From Gammaproteobacteria bacterium (GTDB lineage Bacteria; Pseudomonadota; Gammaproteobacteria; Steroidobacterales; SZUA-146), in assembly GCA_003228965.1 (NCBI GenBank), contig QIGP01000158.1, positions 1 through 7,533 on the forward strand: a DNA stretch of 7,533 nucleotides, in the 5' to 3' direction. Made by a program: the position numbers and the translations under genes. The notes under the pieces were generated by a model. The model was not told where the DNA came from. It saw only the letters and a list, made by a program, of their open reading frames with translations, and ran no database searches. Below, one piece after another: positions 1 through 6,550 of the stretch; the stretch's first letter is position 1, and each line of letters begins with the position of its first letter.

Positions 1-240
1 CATAGTTTCAATGAGTAAGCGCTCACACATTGTACCAAGTTCTTTTGCATGCAAGGCAACGTCTGATGAAGAGATCACGTTGAGCCGTACAGCACCTAGC
101 TCCGTCTTATGCGCAAAATCTTGTCCCAGCGCCTTAATTACCAGAGGGTACCCAAGGGAACCCGCTTCCGAGACGGCGTCTTCGGGGCGGCAAGTTTTAG
201 GCTGTGGAACAACTCTTGGTGAGAGCATGGTTAATAGCAT
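1..240 (-). pseudogene. Remnant of acyl/acetyl-CoA synthetase (ADP-forming type), ATP-grasp domain, runs off left edge
   Basis: Reading the minus strand from about 228 down to 1 gives a clear ATP-grasp segment of the NDP-forming acyl-CoA synthetase family. It contains SLGYPLVIKALG, then AHKTELGAVRLNV, then an ELGTMCERLL helix. The GYPxVxK lysine and the HKTxxGxVxL loop are hallmarks of this nucleotide-binding fold. Full-length single-chain members are about 700 residues with CoA-binding and ligase domains as well as the ATP-grasp part. No such domains lie upstream here: the frame is closed by a TAG at 313-315, just inside sequence that follows acyl-CoA dehydrogenase remains. ATG codons at 240 and 228, the former with an AGAAGG 6 nt upstream, could allow a separate ATP-grasp-only protein like the beta subunit of two-subunit enzymes. 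I think this less likely, because another frame upstream (FVEAKKV) also looks like family sequence, which suggests a frameshift near 210-250. The 3' part lies outside the window. Confidence 0.65.
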
Positions 241-345
241 ATTCGACCTTCTTCGCTTCAACGAACGGGCCCGAACCGCAGGAGTTCCACTAAGGCAGTC
301 ATCGGAAAACGACTAACGCCCGCGCCATACCGGATCTCGCTTTTC

Positions 346-588
346 CGCGACGGTGAGACACTGAGGCATAACCCGGCTTAATCTCGAAACCGAGAGTGCC
401 CCGATCAACTAAAAAACAACTGATTTTTTTCTTAAGCCCTTTTGATGTTTGCTCTTCTCCTGTTGCCACAAACACAATAACGAAGTCAGCAATATCAGCG
501 TGACTGATGAAATGCTTGGTACCGTTAATGATCCAGTCGTCGCCATCAGGCTTGGCGGAGCACTGCATGCGCGACAGTTCTGCAAAAT
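346..588 (-). pseudogene. Remnant of acyl-CoA dehydrogenase, middle domain only
   Basis: The minus strand encodes a stretch with SAKPDGDDWIINGTKHFISH, then ADIADFVIVFVATGEE, a KKKISCFLVDRGTLGFEI segment and GYASVSHR. This is the middle beta domain of acyl-CoA dehydrogenases, the FAD-dependent flavoenzymes that oxidise acyl-CoA thioesters, with the usual DGDDWxINGTKxFIS and FLVDRGTxGFEI patterns. The family is normally about 380-400 residues, and only about 80 are recognisable. The N-terminal helical domain is absent, and the C-terminal helical domain with the catalytic Glu is absent. After SHR the sequence becomes unrelated, and the frame stops with TGA at 299-301. The expected glycine-rich approach to the SAKPDGDD segment appears worn down to AELSRMQ. 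The piece is in frame with unrelated sequence upstream, so the open frame at 299-808 is a chimera of remnants and not a working dehydrogenase. The family assignment is strong; the pseudogene status follows from the missing domains. Confidence 0.82.
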
Positions 589-808
589 TGTGGTGGCACT
601 GTTGCGCCGAGAACCTTGGAATTTCATTTAATGTCTGCGCCGACCAGGTTTGTTGGGTAACGCAGGACGCATCAAAACGACGGACGCCAGGTCTGTGCCG
701 GTAGAGCCAGCCGGCTTCATATGTGGAGACATCGGAAGTATCGGGCCAAGTCAAAACCAGGCTTGATGGCGTGAAACTGTGAGCAACAGGTTTAATGTCC
801 ACCGGCAC
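589..808 (-). pseudogene. Probable remnant of a gamma-butyrobetaine-hydroxylase-like protein, N-terminal domain
   Basis: The first 70 or so codons of the minus-strand open frame (GTG at 808) read as VDIKPVAHSF, then SLVLTWPDTSDVSTYEAGWL, then RHRPGVRRFDA, with QTLNEIPRF near the end. The pattern of a WxD strand, then S-x-Y/F-x-x-x-WL, a short basic stretch and a closing P-R-F resembles the small N-terminal domain (DUF971 / GBBH N-terminal type) found in front of TauD-like 2-oxoglutarate dioxygenases such as gamma-butyrobetaine hydroxylase. The Fe(II)-binding HxD...H dioxygenase domain that should follow is absent; acyl-CoA dehydrogenase sequence begins instead at about 588. The N-terminus looks natural, but no Shine-Dalgarno sequence precedes the GTG at 808 or the next GTG at 802. 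The assignment is from pattern memory only, so it is moderate. An alternative is that this is unrelated drifted sequence that happens to stay open. Confidence 0.45.
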
Positions 809-1134
809 GGTAGTTAAATCAGTGGTAAATCATTAAACATCGCACCGTGTAAAGAAATATTTTAAAACACGGCACACGCCGAGCAGTAGTCACTGCTTCG
901 AGGCTAGCTAACAGGTGATGGCCACCCATCAAGCTTCTTAACGTATCCGTGATTTTGAATCATAGAATGGATTCCAGTTCGATGAAATCAAGCTACTCCA
1001 GGATATTGCAATTGGCAACCGTTTTCAGCAGTTAGCCCGGTCAATGCCCGAGAAACGGCGTAACCCGAACGTAATACGCCGCGCACAGAAAACTGTGAGC
1101 GGCGCAATTTTACCTAACGATTATTCGCCTGAGG
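809..1134. other. Non-coding gap with several small hairpins
   Basis: No gene is supported in these 326 bases. What can be seen are three short perfect inverted repeats within 90 bases. They are CCGTGT/ACACGG at 845-850 and 867-872, AGCAGT/ACTGCT at 882-887 and 892-897 (loop AGTC), and TGATGG/CCATCA at 916-921 and 926-931 (loop CCAC). A larger hairpin at 1077-1104 is listed separately. The gap separates the decayed operon on the left from the end of the sulfate-activation gene on the right. Confidence 0.6.
1077..1104 (-). terminator. Possible terminator hairpin after sat-cysC
   Basis: CGCCGCGCACAG (1077-1088) pairs with CTGTGAGCGGCG (1093-1104) over 12 positions with one mismatch, around an AAAA loop. 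It starts 30 bases beyond the stop codon of the minus-strand sulfate-activation gene, a good place for a terminator. On the minus strand the bases after the stem are TATTACGTT, a weak T-tract, so termination may be inefficient. Read on the plus strand the stem is followed by CAATTTTA. Confidence 0.45.
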
Positions 1135-2847
1135 CTAGCGCAAGTAACCCATCTGTTCCAGCTTGATCAGCATGCGGTGGGCTGCAAGATCCGGAGTCAG
1201 TTTGGCTGTATCGATCACAAGCTCGGGGTTTTCTGGAACATCATACGGATCGTCGATGCCCGTGAATCCTTTGATAAGACCCGCCCGCGCTTTAGCGTAG
1301 AGCCCTTTACGGTCTCGCGCCTCACACACCTCGATGGGTGTGGCCACGTGAATTTCAATAAAGCCGCCGAGTTCTGACACCATTTCACGAACCTGTCGAC
1401 GAGTGGCCGCATACGGTGCGATCGGTGCGCAAATGGCGATGCCGCCGTTCTTGGTGATTTCGCTTGCAACAAAACCGATACGCTGAATGTTCAGGTCACG
1501 GTGTTCTTTCGAGAAAGAAAGCTCGCTCGACAAGTTTTTGCGAACAACGTCGCCGTCAAGCAAGGTAACCGGGCGTGAACCGTCTTCGAGTAGCTTGACC
1601 ATTAGTGCATTGGCAATGGTCGATTTACCGGAACCCGAGAGCCCGGTGAAGAACACGGTGAACCCTTGTTTGTGCTTGGGTGGGTGTGCCTTGCGTAGCT
1701 CTTCAACAACCTTAGGATAAGAAAACCATTCTGGAATTTCCAACCCTTCGCGGAGTCGACGACGGAACTCGGTGCCCGACAAATTCAACACGGTGTCGGC
1801 TTTATCAACTTCGTCAGCCGGCGCGTACTCGGCCTTATTCTCCACGTACACCATCATCTTGAATGGCACCATGGCAATATCGAGTTCTTTTTCGTGTTTA
1901 AGATAAAGCTCCTGAGCTTCGTACGGACCGTAAAACGGATTACCCTCTTTGTCGTTACCTGGACCTGCATGATCGCGGCCAACTACAAAATGAGTACACC
2001 CGTAGTTTTTACGAATAATGGCGTGCCATATAGCCTCGCGCGGCCCACCCATACGCATGGCAAGGTTTAACAAGCTTAGCTGAGTGGTCTGTTCCGGATA
2101 TTGCTCCAGCACGTGCTCGTAACAGCGAACGCGCGTGAAGTGGTCTATATCACCTTGCTTGGTCATACCAACAACCGGATGAATAAGCAGGTTAGCTTCA
2201 ACTTCGCGGGCAGCACGGAAGGTCAATTCCTGGTGTGCACGGTGTAACGGGTTACGCGTTTGGAACGCCACGACTTTACGCCAGCCCAATTTGCGAAAAC
2301 GACCACGCAACTCAGACGGAGTGTCTCGAAGCAATTTAAAATCATAGTAGGTCGGTGGCTCTATTCCACGCACCGTGCCGCCAAGATAAACCGGGTTGGA
2401 TTTGTCTTTCAAAAACGCGACGGCTGGATGCAAGTCGTCGGTAGTACTGTAGACAGACTGCGCTTCGGCCATGAGGTCGGGCGAGTAAATATCAGAAACT
2501 TCAAACGTGGCCAACAGAACGCCTTCAAGGTCACGGAGGGCAATAGTCTGACCTGCCTTGATCGACTCACTAAACTCCTGACTTACGTCGAGAGTGACAG
2601 GCATAGGCCAAAGCACTCCGCTCGTCAGTCGCATGTCCTTGCAGACACTCGTGTAGTCGGCTTCATTCATGAAACCTTCCAACGGCGAGAACGCACCATT
2701 CATCATAAGATCAAGATCACAAATCTGTCTTGGGGTCAGGTCCCAGGACGCGTAATCCCTGGCCAGTTCCCTTTCCTGATCAGCACGATCTTCGGACAAA
2801 TAGAGGTCTTTGAGTTCGCCGCCATGCGGTTCTTTAAATGCGCCCAC
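1135..2847 (-). CDS. Bifunctional sulfate adenylyltransferase / adenylylsulfate kinase (Sat-CysC fusion)
   Basis: A 570-residue cytoplasmic enzyme that activates inorganic sulfate. The first domain makes adenylyl sulfate (APS) from ATP and sulfate; the second phosphorylates APS to PAPS. Residues 1-390 form a monomeric-type ATP sulfurylase, unrelated to the CysD/CysN pair. Its marks are NGAFSPLEGFM at 50-60, the catalytic QTRNPLHRAH motif at 196-205, GRDHAGPG at 290-297 and LSGTEFRRRL at 356-365. Residues 395-570 form an APS kinase with P-loop GLSGSGKST at 402-410, DGDVVR at 431-436, FSKEHRDLNIQRIGFVA at 445-461 and KGLYAKARAG at 514-523. The position matching the phosphorylated Ser of E. coli CysC is Ala477 in IAPY, which I believe is usual in Sat-linked kinases and not evidence of inactivity. 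All other motifs look intact and the length is normal for the fusion. The start is GTG at 2845-2847, supported by an AAGGAA ribosome site. It lies 41 nt downstream of the TetR gene on the same strand, so the two are probably cotranscribed. No sulfate transporter, PAPS reductase or sulfotransferase is in the window. Confidence 0.95.
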   Translation of the reverse strand: MGAFKEPHGGELKDLYLSEDRADQERELARDYASWDLTPRQICDLDLMMNGAFSPLEGFMNEADYTSVCKDMRLTSGVLWPMPVTLDVSQEFSESIKAGQTIALRDLEGVLLATFEVSDIYSPDLMAEAQSVYSTTDDLHPAVAFLKDKSNPVYLGGTVRGIEPPTYYDFKLLRDTPSELRGRFRKLGWRKVVAFQTRNPLHRAHQELTFRAAREVEANLLIHPVVGMTKQGDIDHFTRVRCYEHVLEQYPEQTTQLSLLNLAMRMGGPREAIWHAIIRKNYGCTHFVVGRDHAGPGNDKEGNPFYGPYEAQELYLKHEKELDIAMVPFKMMVYVENKAEYAPADEVDKADTVLNLSGTEFRRRLREGLEIPEWFSYPKVVEELRKAHPPKHKQGFTVFFTGLSGSGKSTIANALMVKLLEDGSRPVTLLDGDVVRKNLSSELSFSKEHRDLNIQRIGFVASEITKNGGIAICAPIAPYAATRRQVREMVSELGGFIEIHVATPIEVCEARDRKGLYAKARAGLIKGFTGIDDPYDVPENPELVIDTAKLTPDLAAHRMLIKLEQMGYLR

Positions 2848-2854
2848 GATAGAT

Positions 2855-2860
2855 TTCCTT
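2855..2860 (-). promoter_or_regulatory. Ribosome binding site of sat-cysC, supports the GTG start
   Basis: On the minus strand AAGGAA stands 7 nt before the GTG at 2847-2845. No in-frame ATG offers a better start nearby, so this site decides the start codon. It lies within the 41-nt gap after the TetR stop codon. Confidence 0.75.
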
Positions 2861-2888
2861 ATGTTGACGATGCCGAAGCATCGGTAAG

Positions 2889-3515
2889 TTAGTGATTGTT
2901 AGTTAGCCCACTGAGCAACAAGTCGGTGCAGTGCTGTACTACGCCAAACAGGTCGAGATCAGGGTCCCGTACGATCAGGTGTCCCCACGCATTGCACAAC
3001 CCGATGACGGACTGTGCCGCCATCCGGCAATTGAGACTGTGACGTACGTCGCCGCTTTTTTGAGCGTCGAGTAAAATTTCTTCGAGTGACTGCCGATAAC
3101 CGCTACCCAACTCTTTGAGCCTGGTGCGTTTTTCCTCAGGAAGGTACAAACGCTCGTCGTTGTAGACTTTGAGTGCTTCGTTGTTTTCCCGATAGCAAGA
3201 CAAATGGGAGGTAACACTCGCCATGAGTTTGGCGGCGAAGGGCTGACTGGAGTCAACAATCGAGGCCATTCGCCCTGCGTACTCGCGAATCCCCAGCATG
3301 CATACTTCGTGCAGCGCTTCGACTTTCGAGTCGAAGTAGTAGTACAGGCTGCCCTGTTTTATCCCAAGCCTGGTCGCAATATCCTTGGTCGTCGCCCCAT
3401 GAAATCCTTTGTCGGCAAACACACTGGCGGCTGCTCGAATGGCAGCGACCCGTTGATGTTGGTATTTGTCGTCGTCGGTGGATGGCATGGTGGTATCCGT
3501 TAAGTGTTCGAGCAT
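2889..3515 (-). CDS. TetR/AcrR-family transcriptional regulator
   Basis: A predicted one-component DNA-binding repressor of up to 208 residues, a normal length for the family. The N-terminal domain is clear: RAAASVFADKGFHGATTKDI at residues 27-46, then the recognition segment ATRLGIKQGSLYYYFDSKVEAL at 47-68. The C-terminal ligand domain contains YNDERLYLPEEKR, a YRQSLEEILL helix and, near the end, CNAWGHLIVRDPDLD followed by LLLSGL. This layout resembles the KstR2/AcrR-like group, several members of which sense acyl-CoA-type ligands; the ligand here is unknown. Two starts are possible. ATG at 3515 has no clear ribosome site and its codon lies inside a candidate operator. ATG at 3488 (residue 10, MPSTDDDKY) has a weak CGGA about 7 nt upstream and leaves the operator wholly non-coding, so I slightly prefer it. 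The gene precedes sat-cysC on the same strand by 41 nt and is divergent from the TonB-dependent receptor. Self-regulation plus control of sat-cysC is the simplest reading. Confidence 0.92.
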   Translation of the reverse strand: MLEHLTDTTMPSTDDDKYQHQRVAAIRAAASVFADKGFHGATTKDIATRLGIKQGSLYYYFDSKVEALHEVCMLGIREYAGRMASIVDSSQPFAAKLMASVTSHLSCYRENNEALKVYNDERLYLPEEKRTRLKELGSGYRQSLEEILLDAQKSGDVRHSLNCRMAAQSVIGLCNAWGHLIVRDPDLDLFGVVQHCTDLLLSGLTNNH

Positions 3516-3532
3516 TCTATAGATGAATAGAA
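3515..3532. promoter_or_regulatory. Candidate TetR operator (inverted repeat)
   Basis: TTCTAT at 3515-3520 and ATAGAA at 3527-3532 form a perfect 6-bp inverted repeat around a 6-base spacer. It lies just upstream of the preferred TetR start (3488) and just downstream of a possible minus-strand -10 box, TATAAA (TTTATA on plus at 3547-3552). That is a usual place for an autoregulatory TetR operator. A related sequence recurs at 3611-3624. Binding is inferred from position and symmetry only. Confidence 0.4.
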
Positions 3533-3610
3533 AAGTAGCAAGAGCATTTATACGTAAATAATAAATTCGATAAAAATCAATATATTAATTGGCCCATACT
3601 TATAGTTATG

Positions 3611-3624
3611 TTCTATAAATTAAT
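3611..3624. repeat. Second copy of the operator-like sequence
   Basis: TTCTATAAATTAAT at 3611-3624 matches TTCTATAGATGAAT at 3515-3528 at 12 of 14 positions. The copies are 96 bp apart in direct orientation. It also overlaps the TTATAG/CTATAA inverted repeat at 3600-3618. Two related sites in a divergent region would suit a regulator controlling both directions, but AT-rich DNA gives such matches by chance fairly easily. Confidence 0.3.
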
Positions 3625-3827
3625 TGCTAGATAGATTTCCGCGCATTCAAGCCTGAGTGAGTCAGCTTATGGACTTTACATAACGAACGAAAACTTCTAC
3701 GCAATTCCCAAGCCACAACCTGCCCATCTATGCGCACGTGCAGTAAACTGAGGCATTTCGGCCCGTAAAAAGAGCGCTTCGTAGAAAATTATGCCTGGCG
3801 TGTTCTGCGAATAACCACAAAACACTC

Positions 3828-3857
3828 TTGGAAAATATCCATAATCTTATGAATAAT
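3828..3857 (+). promoter_or_regulatory. Weak candidate promoter for the receptor gene
   Basis: TTGGAA at 3828-3833 and AATAAT at 3852-3857 are separated by 18 bp and match the sigma-70 consensus at 4 of 6 and 5 of 6 positions. The sequence around is AT-rich. No stronger pair was found closer to the start codon; this is a guess from consensus only. Confidence 0.22.
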
Positions 3858-4031
3858 TGAGATAAATTTCACAGCTAGTGTGGAATACTATCGATACTTT
3901 CTGCCGTGCGACCACGACCTGACAACATGTGACCAACGCCTGTCAAAGTGATATCCTCCGTGCACTTTTTAAGAACCTAAAGCTGCCTCTAACTACTAGT
4001 GCGTCAGTTCAGGAAAATATTCAGTCCCAAC

Positions 4032-4037
4032 AGGGGA
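4032..4037 (+). promoter_or_regulatory. Ribosome binding site of the receptor gene, decides the start
   Basis: AGGGGA stands 6 nt before the ATG at 4044-4046. An in-frame ATG at 3999 would give a protein 15 residues longer, but it would put hydrophilic residues in front of the signal peptide and lacks a comparable site. The start at 4044 is therefore chosen. Confidence 0.8.
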
Positions 4038-4043
4038 AATTTA

Positions 4044-6530
4044 ATGTTCAAACGAATAAGCCTATTTTGCACATCGACCCTTCTAGCGGTCGCCGTCGGC
4101 CTTCCAGCCACAGCACAAGGCCTTGAAGAAGTTGTCGTAACAGCAACCAAACGTGAAACCACGCTTCAGGACGTTCCTGTTGCTGTAACCGTCACGAGCG
4201 GTGAAACCCTCCAGCAAGCACAAATTATTGATATCGGTGACCTTCAGTCGATCATCCCATCTTTGCGTATCACTCAGCTGCAAACTTCAGGTAACACCAA
4301 CTTTGTAATCCGTGGTTTTGGTAACGGCGCGAACAACCCAGGCATTGAGCCTTCAGTGGGTGTTTTTATTGACGGCGTTTATCGTTCACGCTCTGCTGGC
4401 GCTATTTCAGATCTGACCAACATCGAACGCGTTGAGGTACTACGCGGACCTCAAAGTACTTTGTTCGGTAAGAATGCTTCTGCCGGTGTAATCAGCGTTA
4501 TTACCAGCAAGCCTTCCTTTGAGTTTGGCGGTGGCGGTGCACTAACCATCGGTAACTTCAACACCGTGATGGCTCGCGCCAACATCACGGGGCCCATTAA
4601 CGACAAAGTGGCCTTCAGCCTTAGTGGCAGTGGCAACATGCGCGAGGGTTATTTTGACAACCTTCAAACGGGTAACGAGTCGAACGAACGTCAACGCTGG
4701 TCGTTGCGCGGACAACTGTTGTTTGAACCTACAGATAACAGCACATGGCGCCTGATTGCCGATATCGACCGGATTGATGAATTATGCTGCGGCGTGACCA
4801 ACCTGGTCGACGGCCCTACCGGTATCGCTATTCGCGCTTTGGGTGGACGCATCGCCTCAGACGACCCGTTCTCTCGTGCCGGCTTTTACAACATTGACTC
4901 CATTAACGACATTGAAAACAGCGGAATCTCCCTGCAGGGCGACATCGACTTTAACCGTTTCTCACTAACTACCATTACTTCAGTTCGCAGCCAGGACAAG
5001 TTCGAAGTCGCTGACTCCGATTTCACCAGCGCAGACCTGCTTGGCCTCAACCAGTTTGATACCGAGCTGGACACATTTACGCAGGAATTTCGCCTGACTT
5101 CAAACAGCGACGGCAACATCGACTGGATGGTCGGCGCTTTCTACTTCGACGAAGAAGTCAACTTCGATAGCGATATCGTGTTCGGCGACGACTTCCGTGG
5201 CTACGCCGACGCGTTGGCTGGCGGCGGTATCACGGGCCTCGAAATGGCACTCGGCCTCCCGACAGGCCTGCTCTTCGGAGCCGGACAAGGCTCGTTCGAC
5301 ACATCAGGTCAAGACGATAGCGCGCTATCATTATTTGGTCAGGTTGACTGGCACGTTAGCGATCGAGCAACCATCACGCTAGGCCTAAATCACACCAGTA
5401 ACGAAAAAGACGCTTTTGTGAATGCAAACCCAAACGACGTGTTTTCTTCTTTGGACCTTGTGCAAATTGGCTTTGGCGGTTTGTTCGTAGAGCGAACAGG
5501 AGGTCAAGCACCAACGCCTGCTAATTTTGCCGCGTTTCCTGCCCAGTTTGCTGAGGCTCAAGCTCTCTCAACCGTGCCGTGTACTGCTGCCACTGGCGAG
5601 GACTGTAACTCAGCTTTGGCCCTGCAGCCTCTGCAATTTCTGCCACCTTTCGTGAGCTTTCCGAACTCTGTTGAAAGCGGAAATTCAGACGACAGTGAAA
5701 CCACCTATACAGTGCGCTTCGCATTTGCTATTAACGATGCACTGAACTTTTACGCCAGTGCAGCGACAGGATTCAAGTCAACCTCATGGAACCTGTCTCG
5801 TGACTCACGCCCGTTTGCCACAGATATCGCCGCTTTAACCACTGCCGGACTCAACACCACCAACCTGCGCACTGGTACTCGATTCGCAGAACCGGAAGAA
5901 GCCACCGTCTATGAACTTGGTTTAAAAGCACAGTTCGAACGTGGCGCCGTTAACCTGGCCATTTTCGATCAGACCATCGAAGGCTTTCAGTCGAACATTT
6001 TCACAGGCACCGGCTTTGACCTGGCTAACGCAGGTGAACAGTCCACCAAGGGACTTGAAATCGACACTGTGTTTACGCCTAACGATCAGTGGAAATTCAC
6101 TTTCGCTGGAACGTTCCTGGACCCGACCTACGATTCGTTCCCTAACGGAACCGGAGTTAACGGTCCTGAAGACCTCAGCGGAAGAGATCCTGCTGGCATC
6201 CACAAAGTCAGCATCACCACTTCAGGTACGTATTACCACAACTTCTCGAACGGTCTTGAAGGCTTTGTTCGTGCCGACTACAGCTACGAAGACGAAGTAC
6301 AAATTGTTGAGAACGTTTCAGCCGACATAGCCTCGCGTGAAGTTAGCGTGCTTAACGCAAGCGCCGGACTTAGTTTCGACAACGGGTTTGAACTGACACT
6401 TTGGGGTCGTAACCTAACGAACGACAACCACTTGCTAAGCGCATTTCCAACTGTGGTTCAGGCAGGCAGTTTCAGTGGCTATCCCAATCCACCACGTACC
6501 TTCGGCCTCACCATGCGTAAGAGCTTCTAA
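4044..6530 (+). CDS. TonB-dependent outer-membrane receptor, substrate unknown
   Basis: An 828-residue outer-membrane active transporter energised by TonB-ExbB-ExbD. Residues 1-25 are a signal peptide (MFKR, a hydrophobic core, then LPATAQG). A TonB box of the EEVVVTATKRE type follows at 28-38. The plug domain spans about 40-155, with LQDVPVAVTV, FVIRGFG at 87-93, GVFIDGVYRSR at 106-116 and ERVEVLRGPQSTLFGKNASAG at 128-148. The rest is a beta barrel ending in RTFGLTMRKSF, with the terminal Phe expected by the assembly machinery. Two long predicted external loops stand out. One, at about 381-420, is rich in Gly, Leu and Ala. The other, at about 457-550, contains Cys513 and Cys521, which could form a disulfide; a Cys-Cys pair sits at 248-249. 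The sequence resembles the broad group of receptors often annotated as Fe-siderophore or pesticin-type, but such names do not predict the ligand. No siderophore, B12 or glycan-degradation gene is adjacent. The gene is divergent from tetR, is apparently monocistronic and is closed by a strong terminator. Confidence 0.95.
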   Translation: MFKRISLFCTSTLLAVAVGLPATAQGLEEVVVTATKRETTLQDVPVAVTVTSGETLQQAQIIDIGDLQSIIPSLRITQLQTSGNTNFVIRGFGNGANNPGIEPSVGVFIDGVYRSRSAGAISDLTNIERVEVLRGPQSTLFGKNASAGVISVITSKPSFEFGGGGALTIGNFNTVMARANITGPINDKVAFSLSGSGNMREGYFDNLQTGNESNERQRWSLRGQLLFEPTDNSTWRLIADIDRIDELCCGVTNLVDGPTGIAIRALGGRIASDDPFSRAGFYNIDSINDIENSGISLQGDIDFNRFSLTTITSVRSQDKFEVADSDFTSADLLGLNQFDTELDTFTQEFRLTSNSDGNIDWMVGAFYFDEEVNFDSDIVFGDDFRGYADALAGGGITGLEMALGLPTGLLFGAGQGSFDTSGQDDSALSLFGQVDWHVSDRATITLGLNHTSNEKDAFVNANPNDVFSSLDLVQIGFGGLFVERTGGQAPTPANFAAFPAQFAEAQALSTVPCTAATGEDCNSALALQPLQFLPPFVSFPNSVESGNSDDSETTYTVRFAFAINDALNFYASAATGFKSTSWNLSRDSRPFATDIAALTTAGLNTTNLRTGTRFAEPEEATVYELGLKAQFERGAVNLAIFDQTIEGFQSNIFTGTGFDLANAGEQSTKGLEIDTVFTPNDQWKFTFAGTFLDPTYDSFPNGTGVNGPEDLSGRDPAGIHKVSITTSGTYYHNFSNGLEGFVRADYSYEDEVQIVENVSADIASREVSVLNASAGLSFDNGFELTLWGRNLTNDNHLLSAFPTVVQAGSFSGYPNPPRTFGLTMRKSF

Positions 6531-6550
6531 GACTAGCTCTAACGTACGGA

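Larger units (their letters stand above)
3516..4043. other. Divergent intergenic control region between tetR and the receptor gene
   Basis: These 528 bases carry no gene I can support. The left part (about 3516-3640) is strongly AT-rich and holds the operator candidates. A perfect inverted repeat, TTATAG (3600-3605) and CTATAA (3613-3618) with a 7-base spacer, lies there too. The middle (3640-3820) is mixed in composition with nothing recognisable. The right part (3820-3900) is again AT-rich and is where the receptor promoter is expected. The leader of the receptor mRNA would be over 150 bases long if transcription starts there. Confidence 0.6.

Noticed and set aside
11..316. A 101-codon open frame on the plus strand
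   Set aside because: It lies opposite the ATP-grasp remnant, whose minus-strand reading carries clear family motifs.
966..1166. An open stretch of about 66 codons on the plus strand overlapping the end of sat-cysC
   Set aside because: It has no good start or ribosome site and no recognisable family, and part of it is antisense to a real gene.
2260..2892. A 210-codon open frame on the plus strand
   Set aside because: It is antisense to the sulfate-activation gene, which has complete family motifs and a ribosome site. The plus-strand product shows no recognisable domain.
3695..3786. TTCTACG at 3695-3701 repeated inverted at 3780-3786
   Set aside because: Seven bases separated by 78 bases are expected by chance, and the position suggests no function.
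3999..4043. Upstream ATG at 3999 as start of the receptor
   Set aside because: The ATG at 4044 has an AGGGGA ribosome site at the right spacing and begins directly with a signal peptide.
3929..4126. A 65-codon plus-strand open frame entering the receptor gene
   Set aside because: It overlaps the receptor start in another frame, and its sequence resembles no known family.
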